Assembly (NCBI GenBank): GCA_900539265.1 | Contig: UQBM01000011.1 | Location: forward strand, 1-63,115 | Direction: 5' to 3' | Origin: an uncultured Mollicutes bacterium | Lineage (GTDB): Bacteria; Bacillota_I; Bacilli_A; ML615J-28; CAG-313 | Length of the DNA: 63,115 nucleotides | In this document: one piece after another, positions 26,206 through 34,391 of the stretch | Position numbering within the stretch: position 1 is the first letter of the stretch | Layout: each line of letters starts with the position of its first letter | Position numbers and translations under genes: made by a program | Notes under the pieces: generated by a model | Told to the model about the DNA's origin: nothing | Database searches by the model: none | What the model saw: only the letters and a program-made list of their open reading frames with translations

Positions 26206-27198
26206 ATGAAGAAAAGAAATTTGATAGTGATCATAATAGCTTTAGTATTAGTTGTAGGTATTTTGACGACAATTTTAATATTAAAAGGAAGCATTTGGCA
26301 AAAAGAGAAGATTACTGATGAATTAAAACAAGCCCAAGCAACTTTTGACATTAGATTAAATAGTGATAGTACAGAATATTATATTTATCGTTTAAAACCA
26401 AGTGCTAACACTGATGGAGCTACAATTACAATTCCTGATTCTGTTGATGGGATTCCTGTTACTAAATTAATTGATCGTGATTTGGGTTTTTCAAGTTATA
26501 ATAATATTACTAAAATTATTATTGGTAAAAATATATCTTATATTGGAACAAACACAACAGTTATATCAGATGATACCAAAGAATTAGGAGATGATTTTTT
26601 CTCTTTGGCTACTTCTTTAATAACAATTGAAGTTAGTGTTGAAAATAAAAATTTTTCAAGCAATAATGGTATCTTATATAATAAAAATCAGACAATTTTA
26701 TTAAGATATCCAGCAGGAAGAACTATGAGTAATAATCAGTCTAGCCATCGATTTGTCATTCCAAATACTGTGATTTTGATTTACAAAAAAGCTTTTAGTC
26801 TTAATAAAACCCTTGAAATGGTTACTTTTGGTGAAAATGTGGAAGCTGTTGATGATGAGGCTTTTAGCGGATGTGAAAATTTAGTAAGTGTAAATTTTGA
26901 TAATTCGAATATTAAATCTATTGGTACAAAGGCTTTTGAACGTTGTCTTAATTTATCTAGTGTTGTATTACCAATTGAATTAGAAAGATTAGGTAGTAGT
27001 GCCTTTATGGGTTGTAGTAAGTTAACATACATTTATTTTTCTAATTCTATTTTAGAAATTGGTCGTAATTGTTTTACGGGATGTAGCAATTTAAAATCTA
27101 TTTATACTAATTCTGAATTTGTTGATCGTTTAAAAGAAATATTTGCGCAAAACAATGAAAAATTTATTGATAAAATTCAGCAAATTAGCAGTAATTAA
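26206..27198 (+). CDS. Membrane-anchored BspA-type leucine-rich-repeat protein
   Basis: The 330-residue protein has an N-terminal TM anchor (about 5-27) and extracellular LRR_5 repeats. A split first repeat region lies at about 75-110 (ITIPDSVDGIPVTKL, ITKIIIGKNISYIG), then five regular repeats from about 180 to 310 with the pattern LxxVxFxxNVxxIxxxAFxxCxxL (for example AFSGCENLVSVNF, AFERCLNLSSVVL, AFMGCSKLTYIYF, CFTGCSNLKSIYT). BspA-like repeats occur in surface proteins of gut and oral bacteria that bind host or microbial partners. No wall-anchor motif. Its own promoter and terminator make it monocistronic. Confidence 0.85.
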   Translation: MKKRNLIVIIIALVLVVGILTTILILKGSIWQKEKITDELKQAQATFDIRLNSDSTEYYIYRLKPSANTDGATITIPDSVDGIPVTKLIDRDLGFSSYNNITKIIIGKNISYIGTNTTVISDDTKELGDDFFSLATSLITIEVSVENKNFSSNNGILYNKNQTILLRYPAGRTMSNNQSSHRFVIPNTVILIYKKAFSLNKTLEMVTFGENVEAVDDEAFSGCENLVSVNFDNSNIKSIGTKAFERCLNLSSVVLPIELERLGSSAFMGCSKLTYIYFSNSILEIGRNCFTGCSNLKSIYTNSEFVDRLKEIFAQNNEKFIDKIQQISSN

Positions 27199-27210
27199 AA
27201 TATAAAAGAT

Positions 27211-27258
27211 AACTACATCATTGAGTTATTGAATGGATAACTTAGTGATGTAGTTTTA
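27211..27258 (+). terminator. Intrinsic terminator after the LRR gene
   Basis: Long stem AACTACATCATTGAGTTAT (27211-27229) pairing, with a few wobble pairs, with ATAACTTAGTGATGTAGTT (27237-27255), then T-rich sequence. Confidence 0.75.
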
Positions 27259-27295
27259 TTATATTAGGTATTTCGTAGCTTAAATATTGTTTTAT

Positions 27296-27324
27296 TTGCA
27301 AAAATCTTATATTTATGATATAAT
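27296..27324 (+). promoter_or_regulatory. Strong promoter of ppdK
   Basis: TTGCAA (27296-27301), 17 bases, TATAAT (27319-27324) with an extended -10 TGA directly upstream. Confidence 0.7.
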
Positions 27325-27374
27325 AGACAAGTAAGTTTATAAATTAAACTAGTTTTAGAAAAAGGAGATAAAAA

Positions 27375-29999
27375 ATGAGTAAATTTGTTTATTTATTCAA
27401 AGAAGGTAACGCTACAATGCGAAACCTTCTAGGTGGTAAAGGTGCAAATCTTGCGGAAATGACATCGATTGGATTACCTGTTCCTCATGGTTTTACTGTT
27501 ACTACTGAGGCTTGCGCCAAATATTATGACGATGGTAAAGTACTTGCCCCAGAAGTTGTGGAGCAAATTTTTAATGCTTTAAAGGTCGTTGAAACTCAAC
27601 AAAATAAAAAATTTGGTGATAATTCTAATCCATTACTTGTATCAGTTCGTAGTGGTGCAAGAGCATCAATGCCTGGAATGATGGATACAATTTTGAATTT
27701 AGGTTTAACAGATGAATCAGTAGAAGGTCTTGCAAAACTTACTAATAATCCTCGTTTTGCATATGATTCATATCGAAGATTTATTCAAATGTTTGCAGAT
27801 GTTGTAATGGAAATAAAAAAAGAAAACTTTGAAGCTTTAATGGATCATATGAAGGAAGTGAAGGGTGTTACACAAGATACTGAATTAGATGCTAATGATT
27901 TAAAAAGATTAGTATCTGAGTTTAAGGTTAAATATGCTGAATTAAAAGGTGAACCTTTTCCACAAGATCCAAATGTTCAATTATTAGAAGCTGTAAAAGC
28001 GGTATTTAGATCATGGGATAATCCACGGGCTAATGTATATCGTCGCTTAAATAATATACCATATTCTTGGGGAACAGCGGTAAATGTTCAATCTATGGTA
28101 TTTGGTAATATGGGAGAGGATTCTGGTACAGGAGTTGCCTTCTCAAGAAATCCTGCTACTGGTGAAAATGTTTTATATGGAGAGTATTTATTTAATGCTC
28201 AAGGTGAAGATGTTGTAGCTGGTATTAGAACACCTTTTCCAATTGCTCACTTAAAAGAAGATAATCCTGCTTTATATGAAGAATTTAAAAATGTTGCTAA
28301 AACTTTAGAACAGCATTACCATGACATGCAAGATATGGAATTTACTATTGAAAAAGGTAAGTTATTTATGCTTCAAACTAGAAATGGTAAAAGAACTGCT
28401 CAAGCAGCTTTAAAGATAGCAATTGATATGGTAAAAGAAGGTTTAATTACTGAACAACAAGCTGTATTAATGGTAGAGCCTAAATCGCTTGATGCCTTAC
28501 TTCATAAAGGATTTGATCAAACAGCACTTAAGGCAGCAAGTCCTATTACCAAAGGTTTACCTGCATCTCCAGGTGCTGCTTGTGGGCAAGTTGTTTTTAC
28601 TGCTGATCGTGCAAAAGAATTAAAGGCTGATGGTAAAAAGGTAGTACTTGTTCGTTTGGAAACTTCTCCTGAAGATATTGAAGGTATGATTGCTTCTCAA
28701 GGCATTTTAACTGGTCGTGGTGGTATGACAAGTCATGCAGCAGTCGTGGCTCGTGGAATGGGAACTTGTTGTGTTGCAGGTGCAGGAGAAATAAGAGTTA
28801 ATGAAGAAGCAAAATATTTTGAAGTTGGTGGTAAACGCTATAACGAACTTGACTGGATTTCTATTGATGGGAATACAGGTTATGTTTATGGTGAAGCTAT
28901 TGCGACTGTTGACGCTACTGTTTCAGGTGATTTCGCCACTCTTATGGAATGGGCCGATAAATATCGTGCATTAAAGATTAGAACAAATGCAGATAATCCT
29001 CGTGATGCAAAAGTTGCTTTTGAGTTTGGTGTAGAAGGTGTAGGTCTTTGTCGTACCGAACATATGTTCTTTGAAGCAGATCGAATTATGGCAGTTCGCG
29101 AGATGATTGTTGCTGATAATGAAACAGATCGTAGAAAAGCTTTGGCAAAATTATTACCAATGCAAAGAAATGATTTTATTGGTATTTATAAAGCTATGAA
29201 AGGTAAAGCTGTTACCGTTCGTTATCTTGATCCTCCTCTACATGAATTTTTACCGCATACAGATGAGGAAATTGCTCAACTTGCTAAGGAAATGAATATT
29301 ACATTTGAAAAATTAAAGACAACAGTTGAAGGATTGCATGAATTTAATCCAATGCTTGGTCATCGTGGTTGTCGTTTATCTATTACTTATCCTGAGATTG
29401 CTGAAATGCAAACTAGAGCTGTAATTGAAGCAGCAATTGCTGTGAATAAAGAAGGATATAATGTAACACCAGAAATTATGATTCCACTTGTTGGAGATGT
29501 TAAAGAGTTAAAATATGTTCATGAAGTAGTAGAGAAAACGATTAAAGAGGTCTTATCTGAAAATAATACAACTTTAGAATATAAATTTGGTACGATGATT
29601 GAAGTACCACGTGGTGCTTTAACGGCAGGTGAAATCGCAGAGGTTGCTGAATTCTTTAGTTTTGGCACTAATGATTTAACCCAAATGACTTTTGGCTTTA
29701 GCCGTGATGATGCTGGAAAATTCTTAGAAGAATATTATACTCGTAAGGTTTTTGAAAACGATCCTTTTGCCCATATTGATCAGAATGGAGTTGGTCGTTT
29801 GATGAAAATTGCTGTAGAGGATGGTCGTAATACTAGACCAAATATTAAATTGGGTATTTGCGGTGAACATGGTGGAGATCCTGATTCTATTGAATTTTGT
29901 CATAAATTGGGATTAGACTATGTATCTTGTTCCCCTTATCGCGTTCCGATTGCAAGACTTGCAGCTGCTCATGCTAATATTAAATTTCCACGTAAGTAA
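27375..29999 (+). CDS. ppdK: Pyruvate, phosphate dikinase
   Basis: PPDK interconverts pyruvate + ATP + Pi and phosphoenolpyruvate + AMP + PPi. In anaerobic Bacillota it often works in the glycolytic direction with PPi. The 874-residue protein has the full architecture: ATP-grasp domain with GGKGANLAEM near 17-26 and SVRSGARASMPGMMDT near 92-107, the swivelling phosphohistidine domain GGMTSHAAV (His454), and the C-terminal PEP-binding TIM barrel with GVGLCRTEHMF and GICGEHGGDP. Length equals that of characterised enzymes. It is monocistronic with a strong promoter and good ribosome site AAAGGAG, suggesting high expression; codon choice is also more uniform than in neighbours. Confidence 0.98.
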   Translation: MSKFVYLFKEGNATMRNLLGGKGANLAEMTSIGLPVPHGFTVTTEACAKYYDDGKVLAPEVVEQIFNALKVVETQQNKKFGDNSNPLLVSVRSGARASMPGMMDTILNLGLTDESVEGLAKLTNNPRFAYDSYRRFIQMFADVVMEIKKENFEALMDHMKEVKGVTQDTELDANDLKRLVSEFKVKYAELKGEPFPQDPNVQLLEAVKAVFRSWDNPRANVYRRLNNIPYSWGTAVNVQSMVFGNMGEDSGTGVAFSRNPATGENVLYGEYLFNAQGEDVVAGIRTPFPIAHLKEDNPALYEEFKNVAKTLEQHYHDMQDMEFTIEKGKLFMLQTRNGKRTAQAALKIAIDMVKEGLITEQQAVLMVEPKSLDALLHKGFDQTALKAASPITKGLPASPGAACGQVVFTADRAKELKADGKKVVLVRLETSPEDIEGMIASQGILTGRGGMTSHAAVVARGMGTCCVAGAGEIRVNEEAKYFEVGGKRYNELDWISIDGNTGYVYGEAIATVDATVSGDFATLMEWADKYRALKIRTNADNPRDAKVAFEFGVEGVGLCRTEHMFFEADRIMAVREMIVADNETDRRKALAKLLPMQRNDFIGIYKAMKGKAVTVRYLDPPLHEFLPHTDEEIAQLAKEMNITFEKLKTTVEGLHEFNPMLGHRGCRLSITYPEIAEMQTRAVIEAAIAVNKEGYNVTPEIMIPLVGDVKELKYVHEVVEKTIKEVLSENNTTLEYKFGTMIEVPRGALTAGEIAEVAEFFSFGTNDLTQMTFGFSRDDAGKFLEEYYTRKVFENDPFAHIDQNGVGRLMKIAVEDGRNTRPNIKLGICGEHGGDPDSIEFCHKLGLDYVSCSPYRVPIARLAAAHANIKFPRK

Positions 30000-30018
30000 A
30001 TATTAGAAATTTATATTT

Positions 30019-30062
30019 AAAGATAGTAGAATTATTTTATCTAAAGCTACTATCTTTTTTTA
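30019..30062 (+). terminator. Intrinsic terminator after ppdK
   Basis: Arms AAAGATAGTAG (30019-30029) and CTACTATCTTT (30047-30057) with a T-run to 30062. Confidence 0.8.
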
Positions 30063-30065
30063 TAT

Positions 30066-30077
30066 TCATGCTATAAT
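30066..30077 (+). promoter_or_regulatory. Extended -10 element before the lipoprotein gene
   Basis: TGCTATAAT (30069-30077) lies about 23 bases before ATG 30100; no good -35 is visible because the ppdK terminator occupies that place. Confidence 0.35.
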
Positions 30078-30099
30078 TAAAAAAATGGAGGATAAATAG

Positions 30100-30750
30100 A
30101 TGTTGATTAAAAGATGTTTATTATTAATAATTTTATTGTTAAGTATTTCTTTTATATCTTGTCAAAAACACGAAGTAATGTACAAGATTGTTCCTAAGAT
30201 AATCAACGATATCGCTAGTATAACATTATATTCGTATGACGGAAAAAGTGAAAGTAAATATTTCATATCATCATATGGACACACTTTTTTAGAAATTACT
30301 AATTTATCTAATGAAGAAATTATTTTATATTATCAAGTAATCAAACCTAAGGAGTCGATTACTTTTAGTTGGTGGGCTATTGATATTCATATGGGTATAT
30401 GGTTTAATATTGAACCATATTATATTTATCTTTATAATCGTTATGATACAAGATATTCTACGACAATCTATATTAATTATGAAGATTTAAATAGGATTAA
30501 TAGTTATTTAGAAATCAATGATAAATATGATCCACTAAATAATTGTAGTAAAATGACTCTAGGATGTTGGAATTTAGTTGCTGAAAAGAGTGAAAAAATT
30601 GATATATTATTTCTAACAACACCTACTTATGTAGTCAGAAATATTAAAAATTTTGATAGTTTTTCTTATTCTAAAAATCTAAATTCCAAAGGTAGTATTG
30701 GATTTATTGATAATAAAATCTTTAACGAATATAAAATGGAGATAAAATGA
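30100..30750 (+). CDS. Putative lipoprotein with permuted papain-like (LRAT/YiiX-type) motifs
   Basis: The 216-residue protein has a lipoprotein signal: hydrophobic stretch and lipobox FISC with Cys21. The mature part carries SSYGHTFLEITN (about 63-74) and later NNCSKMTLGCWNLVAE (about 147-162). A histidine followed by a strand and then, about 80 residues on, a NCS...WN cysteine motif is the order seen in circularly permuted NlpC/P60-like proteins, which act as amidases, peptidases or acyltransferases. I infer His66 and Cys149 as the candidate pair; I cannot name the family with confidence. GGAGG precedes the start. Stop TGA overlaps the next ATG by 4 bases, so the pair is co-translated. Confidence 0.6.
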   Translation: MLIKRCLLLIILLLSISFISCQKHEVMYKIVPKIINDIASITLYSYDGKSESKYFISSYGHTFLEITNLSNEEIILYYQVIKPKESITFSWWAIDIHMGIWFNIEPYYIYLYNRYDTRYSTTIYINYEDLNRINSYLEINDKYDPLNNCSKMTLGCWNLVAEKSEKIDILFLTTPTYVVRNIKNFDSFSYSKNLNSKGSIGFIDNKIFNEYKMEIK

Positions 30751-30971
30751 TGAAGGGATTTTTAAAAATTATCAATATTATATTAATCATTATTATTATA
30801 TATTTATTCATTGGCAATTTATATCGTGGCATTACAGCACCTACTCTTATTGGTAATTCAAATGGTCATTTTTTAGGATATTATTTAATAGCATTGGCTT
30901 ATTTTGTTTTGCTAATTATTATGTTTTTGATAAATTTTATTTTTGTTAAGAAAAGAAAAAAATCTAAATAA
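30747..30971 (+). CDS. Small two-TM membrane protein, unknown
   Basis: 74 residues with two predicted TMs (about 6-25 and 44-68) separated by a short loop, and a lysine-arginine-rich end (KKRKKSK). It overlaps the lipoprotein gene by ATGA, so it probably is its partner. A GGAG site inside the upstream gene precedes the start. No family recognised. Confidence 0.7.
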   Translation: MMKGFLKIINIILIIIIIYLFIGNLYRGITAPTLIGNSNGHFLGYYLIALAYFVLLIIMFLINFIFVKKRKKSK

Positions 30972-30972
30972 T

Positions 30973-31015
30973 AAAAAACTATTATACAAACTTTGATTGT
31001 ATAATAGTTTTATTT
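30973..31015. terminator. Bidirectional terminator between convergent genes
   Basis: Arms AAAACTATTATACAA and TTGTATAATAGTTTT pair perfectly, with A- and T-runs on both sides. It serves the small membrane protein on the plus strand and the XRE regulator on the minus strand, whose stop lies at its edge. Confidence 0.8.
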
Positions 31016-31654
31016 TTTCTTTTTCTTAAGAATAATGAAAAAAATAAATGCCATAATTTGAAGGGGTATTGGTATAATATATAGTAAATAAATACTTTCA
31101 AAATTAATAAGGCTTAAATGGATAGCTAATGTCAATGTCCAAAGAAGAAAAGAAGTCGTAAAAAATTGATAAATATTATTTCCCCAAATACAAGAAAAAA
31201 TTAAAAATAAGATAGCAGTTATAGGAATCGCATATATAAAAGAAACCCATGATTTTAAAGCACTTTTTTGAAAATCAATAGGTAAAATATTTAAAATAAC
31301 AAAAGCTATGGTGGCAATAAACCATACAATACCTGCCGATAATAAACTAATAGAAATAATATTACGCTTAGAGATTTTTTTCCTTTCTTTTACTGGTACA
31401 AAGCTAATAATAGTATCTTCGGTACTTATTAAAACATCTACACTAATCATAAAAATATCTGCCAATTGTTTTAAAGTAACGATATCTGGCATTGATTCAC
31501 CACGTTCCCATTTTGATAATGTTTTATCTGAATAATTTAGTTTTTCCGCAAGTTCTAGTTGAGTAAGCCCCATTTTTTTTCGATATTTAATAATATTTTT
31601 TGAAATTATTAATTTTACATCAATTTCATTGTTTTTATTTTCATAATTTTCCAT
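31010..31654 (-). CDS. XRE-family regulator with C-terminal membrane domain
   Basis: The 214-residue protein begins with a helix-turn-helix of the XRE/Cro type (about 14-72: KNIIKYRKKMGLTQLELAEKL, DKTLSKWERGESMPD). After a linker, four hydrophobic segments fill about 100-210 and the end is lysine-rich, so the DNA-binding part is tethered to the membrane. Such proteins occur widely in low-GC Gram-positives, often sensing envelope state, but the signal is unknown. It is a lone minus-strand gene within a plus-strand block and may regulate itself or the divergent glycosyltransferase operon (inference). Confidence 0.85.
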   Translation of the reverse strand: MENYENKNNEIDVKLIISKNIIKYRKKMGLTQLELAEKLNYSDKTLSKWERGESMPDIVTLKQLADIFMISVDVLISTEDTIISFVPVKERKKISKRNIISISLLSAGIVWFIATIAFVILNILPIDFQKSALKSWVSFIYAIPITAILFLIFSCIWGNNIYQFFTTSFLLWTLTLAIHLSLINFESIYLLYIIPIPLQIMAFIFFIILKKKKK

Positions 31655-31660
31655 ATTTTT

Positions 31661-31689
31661 ATTTTATCATATTGTTAATTTTTTTTCAA
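31661..31689 (-). promoter_or_regulatory. Promoter of the XRE regulator
   Basis: On the minus strand TTGAAA (31684-31689), 17 bases, TAAAAT (31661-31666), just upstream of the start at 31654. Confidence 0.45.
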
Positions 31690-31692
31690 CTA

Positions 31693-31752
31693 AAAAGCCA
31701 ATTATTTGGTTTTTCTACTAATAGGAGAGTTCAATTCTCCTCTCTCTACTAT
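31693..31752 (+). other. Two hairpins, one resembling a tRNA T-arm
   Basis: A hairpin AAAAAGCCAA/TTGGTTTTT (31693-31713) precedes GGAGA-GTTCAAT-TCTCC (31724-31740), which has the geometry of a tRNA T-stem and T-loop (five pairs, TTCRA loop), followed by TCTCTCTA, the length of an acceptor strand plus one base. No 5' part of a tRNA is present. It could be a tRNA 3' remnant or chance. Confidence 0.25.
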
Positions 31753-31849
31753 TTCATTATATTATCGGATAGTCAAAAATTAAAATAATAGGTTGTTAAT
31801 TAGGACTTTTTTTAGTATACTTTTATTGTAATATTTTGGGGGGATGTTA

Positions 31850-32818
31850 ATGAAAGGAAAAAAGTATATGAAAAAAATTAATGAAAAATCAATAATTCCC
31901 ATTTTTTTTGCAATAGATAATAATTATGCACCATTTTTTAGTGTAGCACTTGAATCAATAAAAGCGAATAGTTCTAAAAACTATCAATATGAAATTTATA
32001 TTTTAAATAATGGCATATGTGAAGAATATAAAAATTTAATAAATAACTATCAAGATGATATTTATCACATAACATTTGTTGACCTCAATAATCGCTTAAA
32101 TAGTGTTGATCATAGTCTTCATACAAGAGACTATTATTCTAAAGCAATTTATTTTCGATTATTTATTGCTGATTTATTTCCAGAATATGATAAAGCTTTA
32201 TATTTAGATGCTGATATTGTAGTTCTTGGCAATGTTGCTGATTTATATAATCATCAATTAAATGATAACTATCTAGGAGTGATAAAAGATGATGTAGTGA
32301 ATTCTTACGAGGAATTTCGTCGTTATTCTAATGATGCATTAGGGATACCAGCATACAAATATTTTAATTCTGGTATTTTGGTAATGAATTTAAAGAAATT
32401 TAGAGAAGAGAAAGTTTATCATCAATTTTTAGATTTACTTTCTAAGGTTAAATTTATCATTGCTCCTGATCAAGACTATTTAAACGTGATATGCCATAAT
32501 AAAGTTTTATATTTAGATGAAACTTGGAATAAGGCTCCTCTTCCTCATGTTATACTTGACCAAAATATTAAATTGATTCATTATAAACTTACGGCTAAAC
32601 CCTGGCATTATAGCGATATTCCTTATGCTGAATACTTTTGGAAATATGCTAGTAAATCACCTTTTTATCAAACAATTCGTTTTATACTTGAGAATTATTC
32701 ACAAGACCAAATTGAAAATGATAGGTTAATTGAAATTGCTCTTAAGAAAAAAGCTATTGATGAAGTAAGTAGGCTAAATGCTTGTTTTACAAAATATGGT
32801 AAATTACAAGAGGCATAG
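31850..32818 (+). CDS. Glycosyltransferase family 8 protein
   Basis: About 322 residues. ATG 31850 sits 6 bases after a GGGGGG site; ATG 31868, after AAAGGA, is an alternative. GT8 landmarks are clear: DNNYAPFFSVALESI at the start (nucleotide-sugar fold), LYLDADIVVLGN with the DxD metal/UDP-sugar motif, NSGILVMNLKKFREE, DQDYLNVI, and IHYKLTAKPWHY near the C-terminus (HxxxxKPW). The family moves glucose or galactose from UDP-sugar onto lipopolysaccharide, teichoic acid or protein acceptors. It leads a tight cluster with an acyltransferase and a CrtO-like protein (gaps of 2 bases), suggesting a glycolipid or envelope product. Confidence 0.9.
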   Translation: MKGKKYMKKINEKSIIPIFFAIDNNYAPFFSVALESIKANSSKNYQYEIYILNNGICEEYKNLINNYQDDIYHITFVDLNNRLNSVDHSLHTRDYYSKAIYFRLFIADLFPEYDKALYLDADIVVLGNVADLYNHQLNDNYLGVIKDDVVNSYEEFRRYSNDALGIPAYKYFNSGILVMNLKKFREEKVYHQFLDLLSKVKFIIAPDQDYLNVICHNKVLYLDETWNKAPLPHVILDQNIKLIHYKLTAKPWHYSDIPYAEYFWKYASKSPFYQTIRFILENYSQDQIENDRLIEIALKKKAIDEVSRLNACFTKYGKLQEA

Positions 32819-32820
32819 AA

Positions 32821-33657
32821 ATGAAAGATGGCAAAAGGTTAGAAGTTTTAGAGCGAATTAGACTATTAGAAAAAGACAGACATTTTAATGAAGAAGCTGA
32901 AATTAATCCACCAACAGTTACTCTAAAACCACAAGATGTTGATTATCTTAATAAAAAATGGTATCATAGATTAAATACTAAAATTGCAAATGAAATTGCA
33001 AAAAATTATATTAAAAAATTAATAAAAAACAAAAAATTGATAATAAAAGAGGTTATTGGTTTTGAAAAAATTAATAAAATGAATTCAGGATTTATTTTAA
33101 CATGTAATCATTTTCATCCATATGATAACTTTGCTTTACATGAAATTTTTGTACCATATCTTTGTAAAACTAAAAGACGCTTTTATAAAGTAATAAGGGA
33201 AGGTAATTTTAGTTTTAAGGGAATATATGGATATTTTTTTAGAAATTGTGACACTTTACCACTTAGTTCTAACATCAGCACGATGAGAGAATTTAATAAG
33301 GCTATTGATATTATATTAAAGAGAAATGATGTTGTTTTGATATATCCTGAACAGTCAATGTGGTGGAATTACAAAAAGCCTAGACCATTAAAAACTGGGG
33401 CATTTAAATATGCGTATAAGAGCAATGTTCCAATTGTTCCATGTTTTATAACGATGGAAGATACAAATATTGTAGGAGAAGATGGATTTTACATTCAAAC
33501 TTATACTATTCATTTTTTTGAACCAATATATCCTAATTTACAATTAAATATAAAAGATGCAACGGAAGAATTAAGTAAATTAAATTATCAACTTTGGAAA
33601 GAAAAGTATGAAGAAGTTTATCAACAGCCGCTTAAATATGATGGAGAGGAAGAATAA
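32821..33657 (+). CDS. PlsC-like 1-acyl-glycerol-3-phosphate acyltransferase family protein
   Basis: The 278-residue protein carries the glycerophospholipid acyltransferase motifs: CNHFHPYDNFAL (NHxxxxD catalytic block, about 97-108), FRNCDTLPLS, YPEQSMWWNYKKPRPLKTGAFKYA (block III region) and VPIVPCFI. The usual EGTRS block is replaced by PEQSMWW, so it belongs to a divergent subgroup. It should transfer an acyl chain to a hydroxyl of a glycerolipid or glycolipid at the membrane. It begins 2 bases after the GT8 gene and ends 2 bases before the CrtO-like gene, so all three are one operon. Acceptor unknown. Confidence 0.85.
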   Translation: MKDGKRLEVLERIRLLEKDRHFNEEAEINPPTVTLKPQDVDYLNKKWYHRLNTKIANEIAKNYIKKLIKNKKLIIKEVIGFEKINKMNSGFILTCNHFHPYDNFALHEIFVPYLCKTKRRFYKVIREGNFSFKGIYGYFFRNCDTLPLSSNISTMREFNKAIDIILKRNDVVLIYPEQSMWWNYKKPRPLKTGAFKYAYKSNVPIVPCFITMEDTNIVGEDGFYIQTYTIHFFEPIYPNLQLNIKDATEELSKLNYQLWKEKYEEVYQQPLKYDGEEE

Positions 33658-33659
33658 AC

Positions 33660-34238
33660 GTGATTATTTATTCAATTATTATCGGGAGTACACTAGTATT
33701 TATTATTTTATTCAATTTATTATTTGCAATACCTTCTTATGGATATGATATTATTTTTGTCCTTAAAGCGATAGGAATTAATATTTTAGCAGTGTTTTTA
33801 ATCGATGCTTTTATTGCTTTTATTATTCACAAGTTACCAAAAAAATGGTTTAATTGTGAAAAGAGTATTTTTTATATTTATAAATGGGAACGCATAATTT
33901 ATGAAAAAATTAAAATTAGAAAATGGAAAGATCATATTCCAGAATTAGGATGGTTAGCTAATTTTCGTAAAAATAAAGTTATTGAACCCAATAATAACGT
34001 CTATATTGAAAAGTTTCTTGTTGAATGTTGTTATGGAGAAGTTATTCATTTTCTTTCTTTTTTCTTAGGATTTTTAATTCTTCTAATATATCCACAGTAT
34101 GTATTATTTTTTGGTCTTCCTATTGCGTTAGCAAATGGTTTGATTAATTTTTTATCTTTAGCAATTTTACGCTATACAAGACCTAAATTAAAACTTTTAT
34201 ATGAGAGAAATAAACGTCATGATAACAAAAAAATTTAA
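33660..34238 (+). CDS. CrtO-like membrane acyltransferase family protein
   Basis: Start is GTG 33660, after GAGGAAG inside the end of the previous gene. The 192-residue protein has two N-terminal TMs (about 3-22, 30-52), a conserved-looking middle WERIIYEKIKIRKWKDHIPELG (about 77-98) and two more TMs. The IRKWKDxxPE segment and ending RPKLKLLYERNKR resemble glycosyl-4,4'-diaponeurosporenoate acyltransferase (CrtO of staphyloxanthin synthesis). No carotenoid genes are near, so the true acceptor is probably another glycolipid, perhaps made by the GT8 and PlsC-like neighbours (inference). Confidence 0.65.
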   Translation: MIIYSIIIGSTLVFIILFNLLFAIPSYGYDIIFVLKAIGINILAVFLIDAFIAFIIHKLPKKWFNCEKSIFYIYKWERIIYEKIKIRKWKDHIPELGWLANFRKNKVIEPNNNVYIEKFLVECCYGEVIHFLSFFLGFLILLIYPQYVLFFGLPIALANGLINFLSLAILRYTRPKLKLLYERNKRHDNKKI

Positions 34239-34266
34239 GAAGAATTTCTTCTTAAATTTTTTTATT
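34227..34266 (+). terminator. Intrinsic terminator containing the CrtO-like stop codon
   Basis: Arms AAAAAAATTTAAGAAG (34227-34242) and CTTCTTAAATTTTTTT (34248-34263). The stop TAA (34236-34238) is inside the left arm. Confidence 0.8.
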
Positions 34267-34273
34267 AAATTAA

Positions 34274-34302
34274 TTGTTTAAAAAAATTGTAAATGCTATA
34301 AT
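34274..34302 (+). promoter_or_regulatory. Promoter of the coiled-coil protein gene
   Basis: TTGTTT (34274-34279), 17 bases, TATAAT (34297-34302) with extended -10 TGC. It implies an 80-90 base leader before ATG 34392; in it, TAATGGAG and CTCATTA can form a small hairpin and GTACAG occurs twice (34310-34315, 34346-34351). Confidence 0.6.
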
Positions 34303-34391
34303 AGAGTTGTACAGATTAATGGAGAAGACACTCATTATAAAAAACGATGTACAGTTAATTGGGTACTCAACCATTGAAAAAAGGAGATTTG

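Noticed and set aside
34303..34391. Known riboswitch class before the coiled-coil gene
   Set aside because: I tried to fit purine, SAM, c-di-GMP, guanidine, preQ1 and THF core motifs and none matched; it is left only as an unassigned leader.
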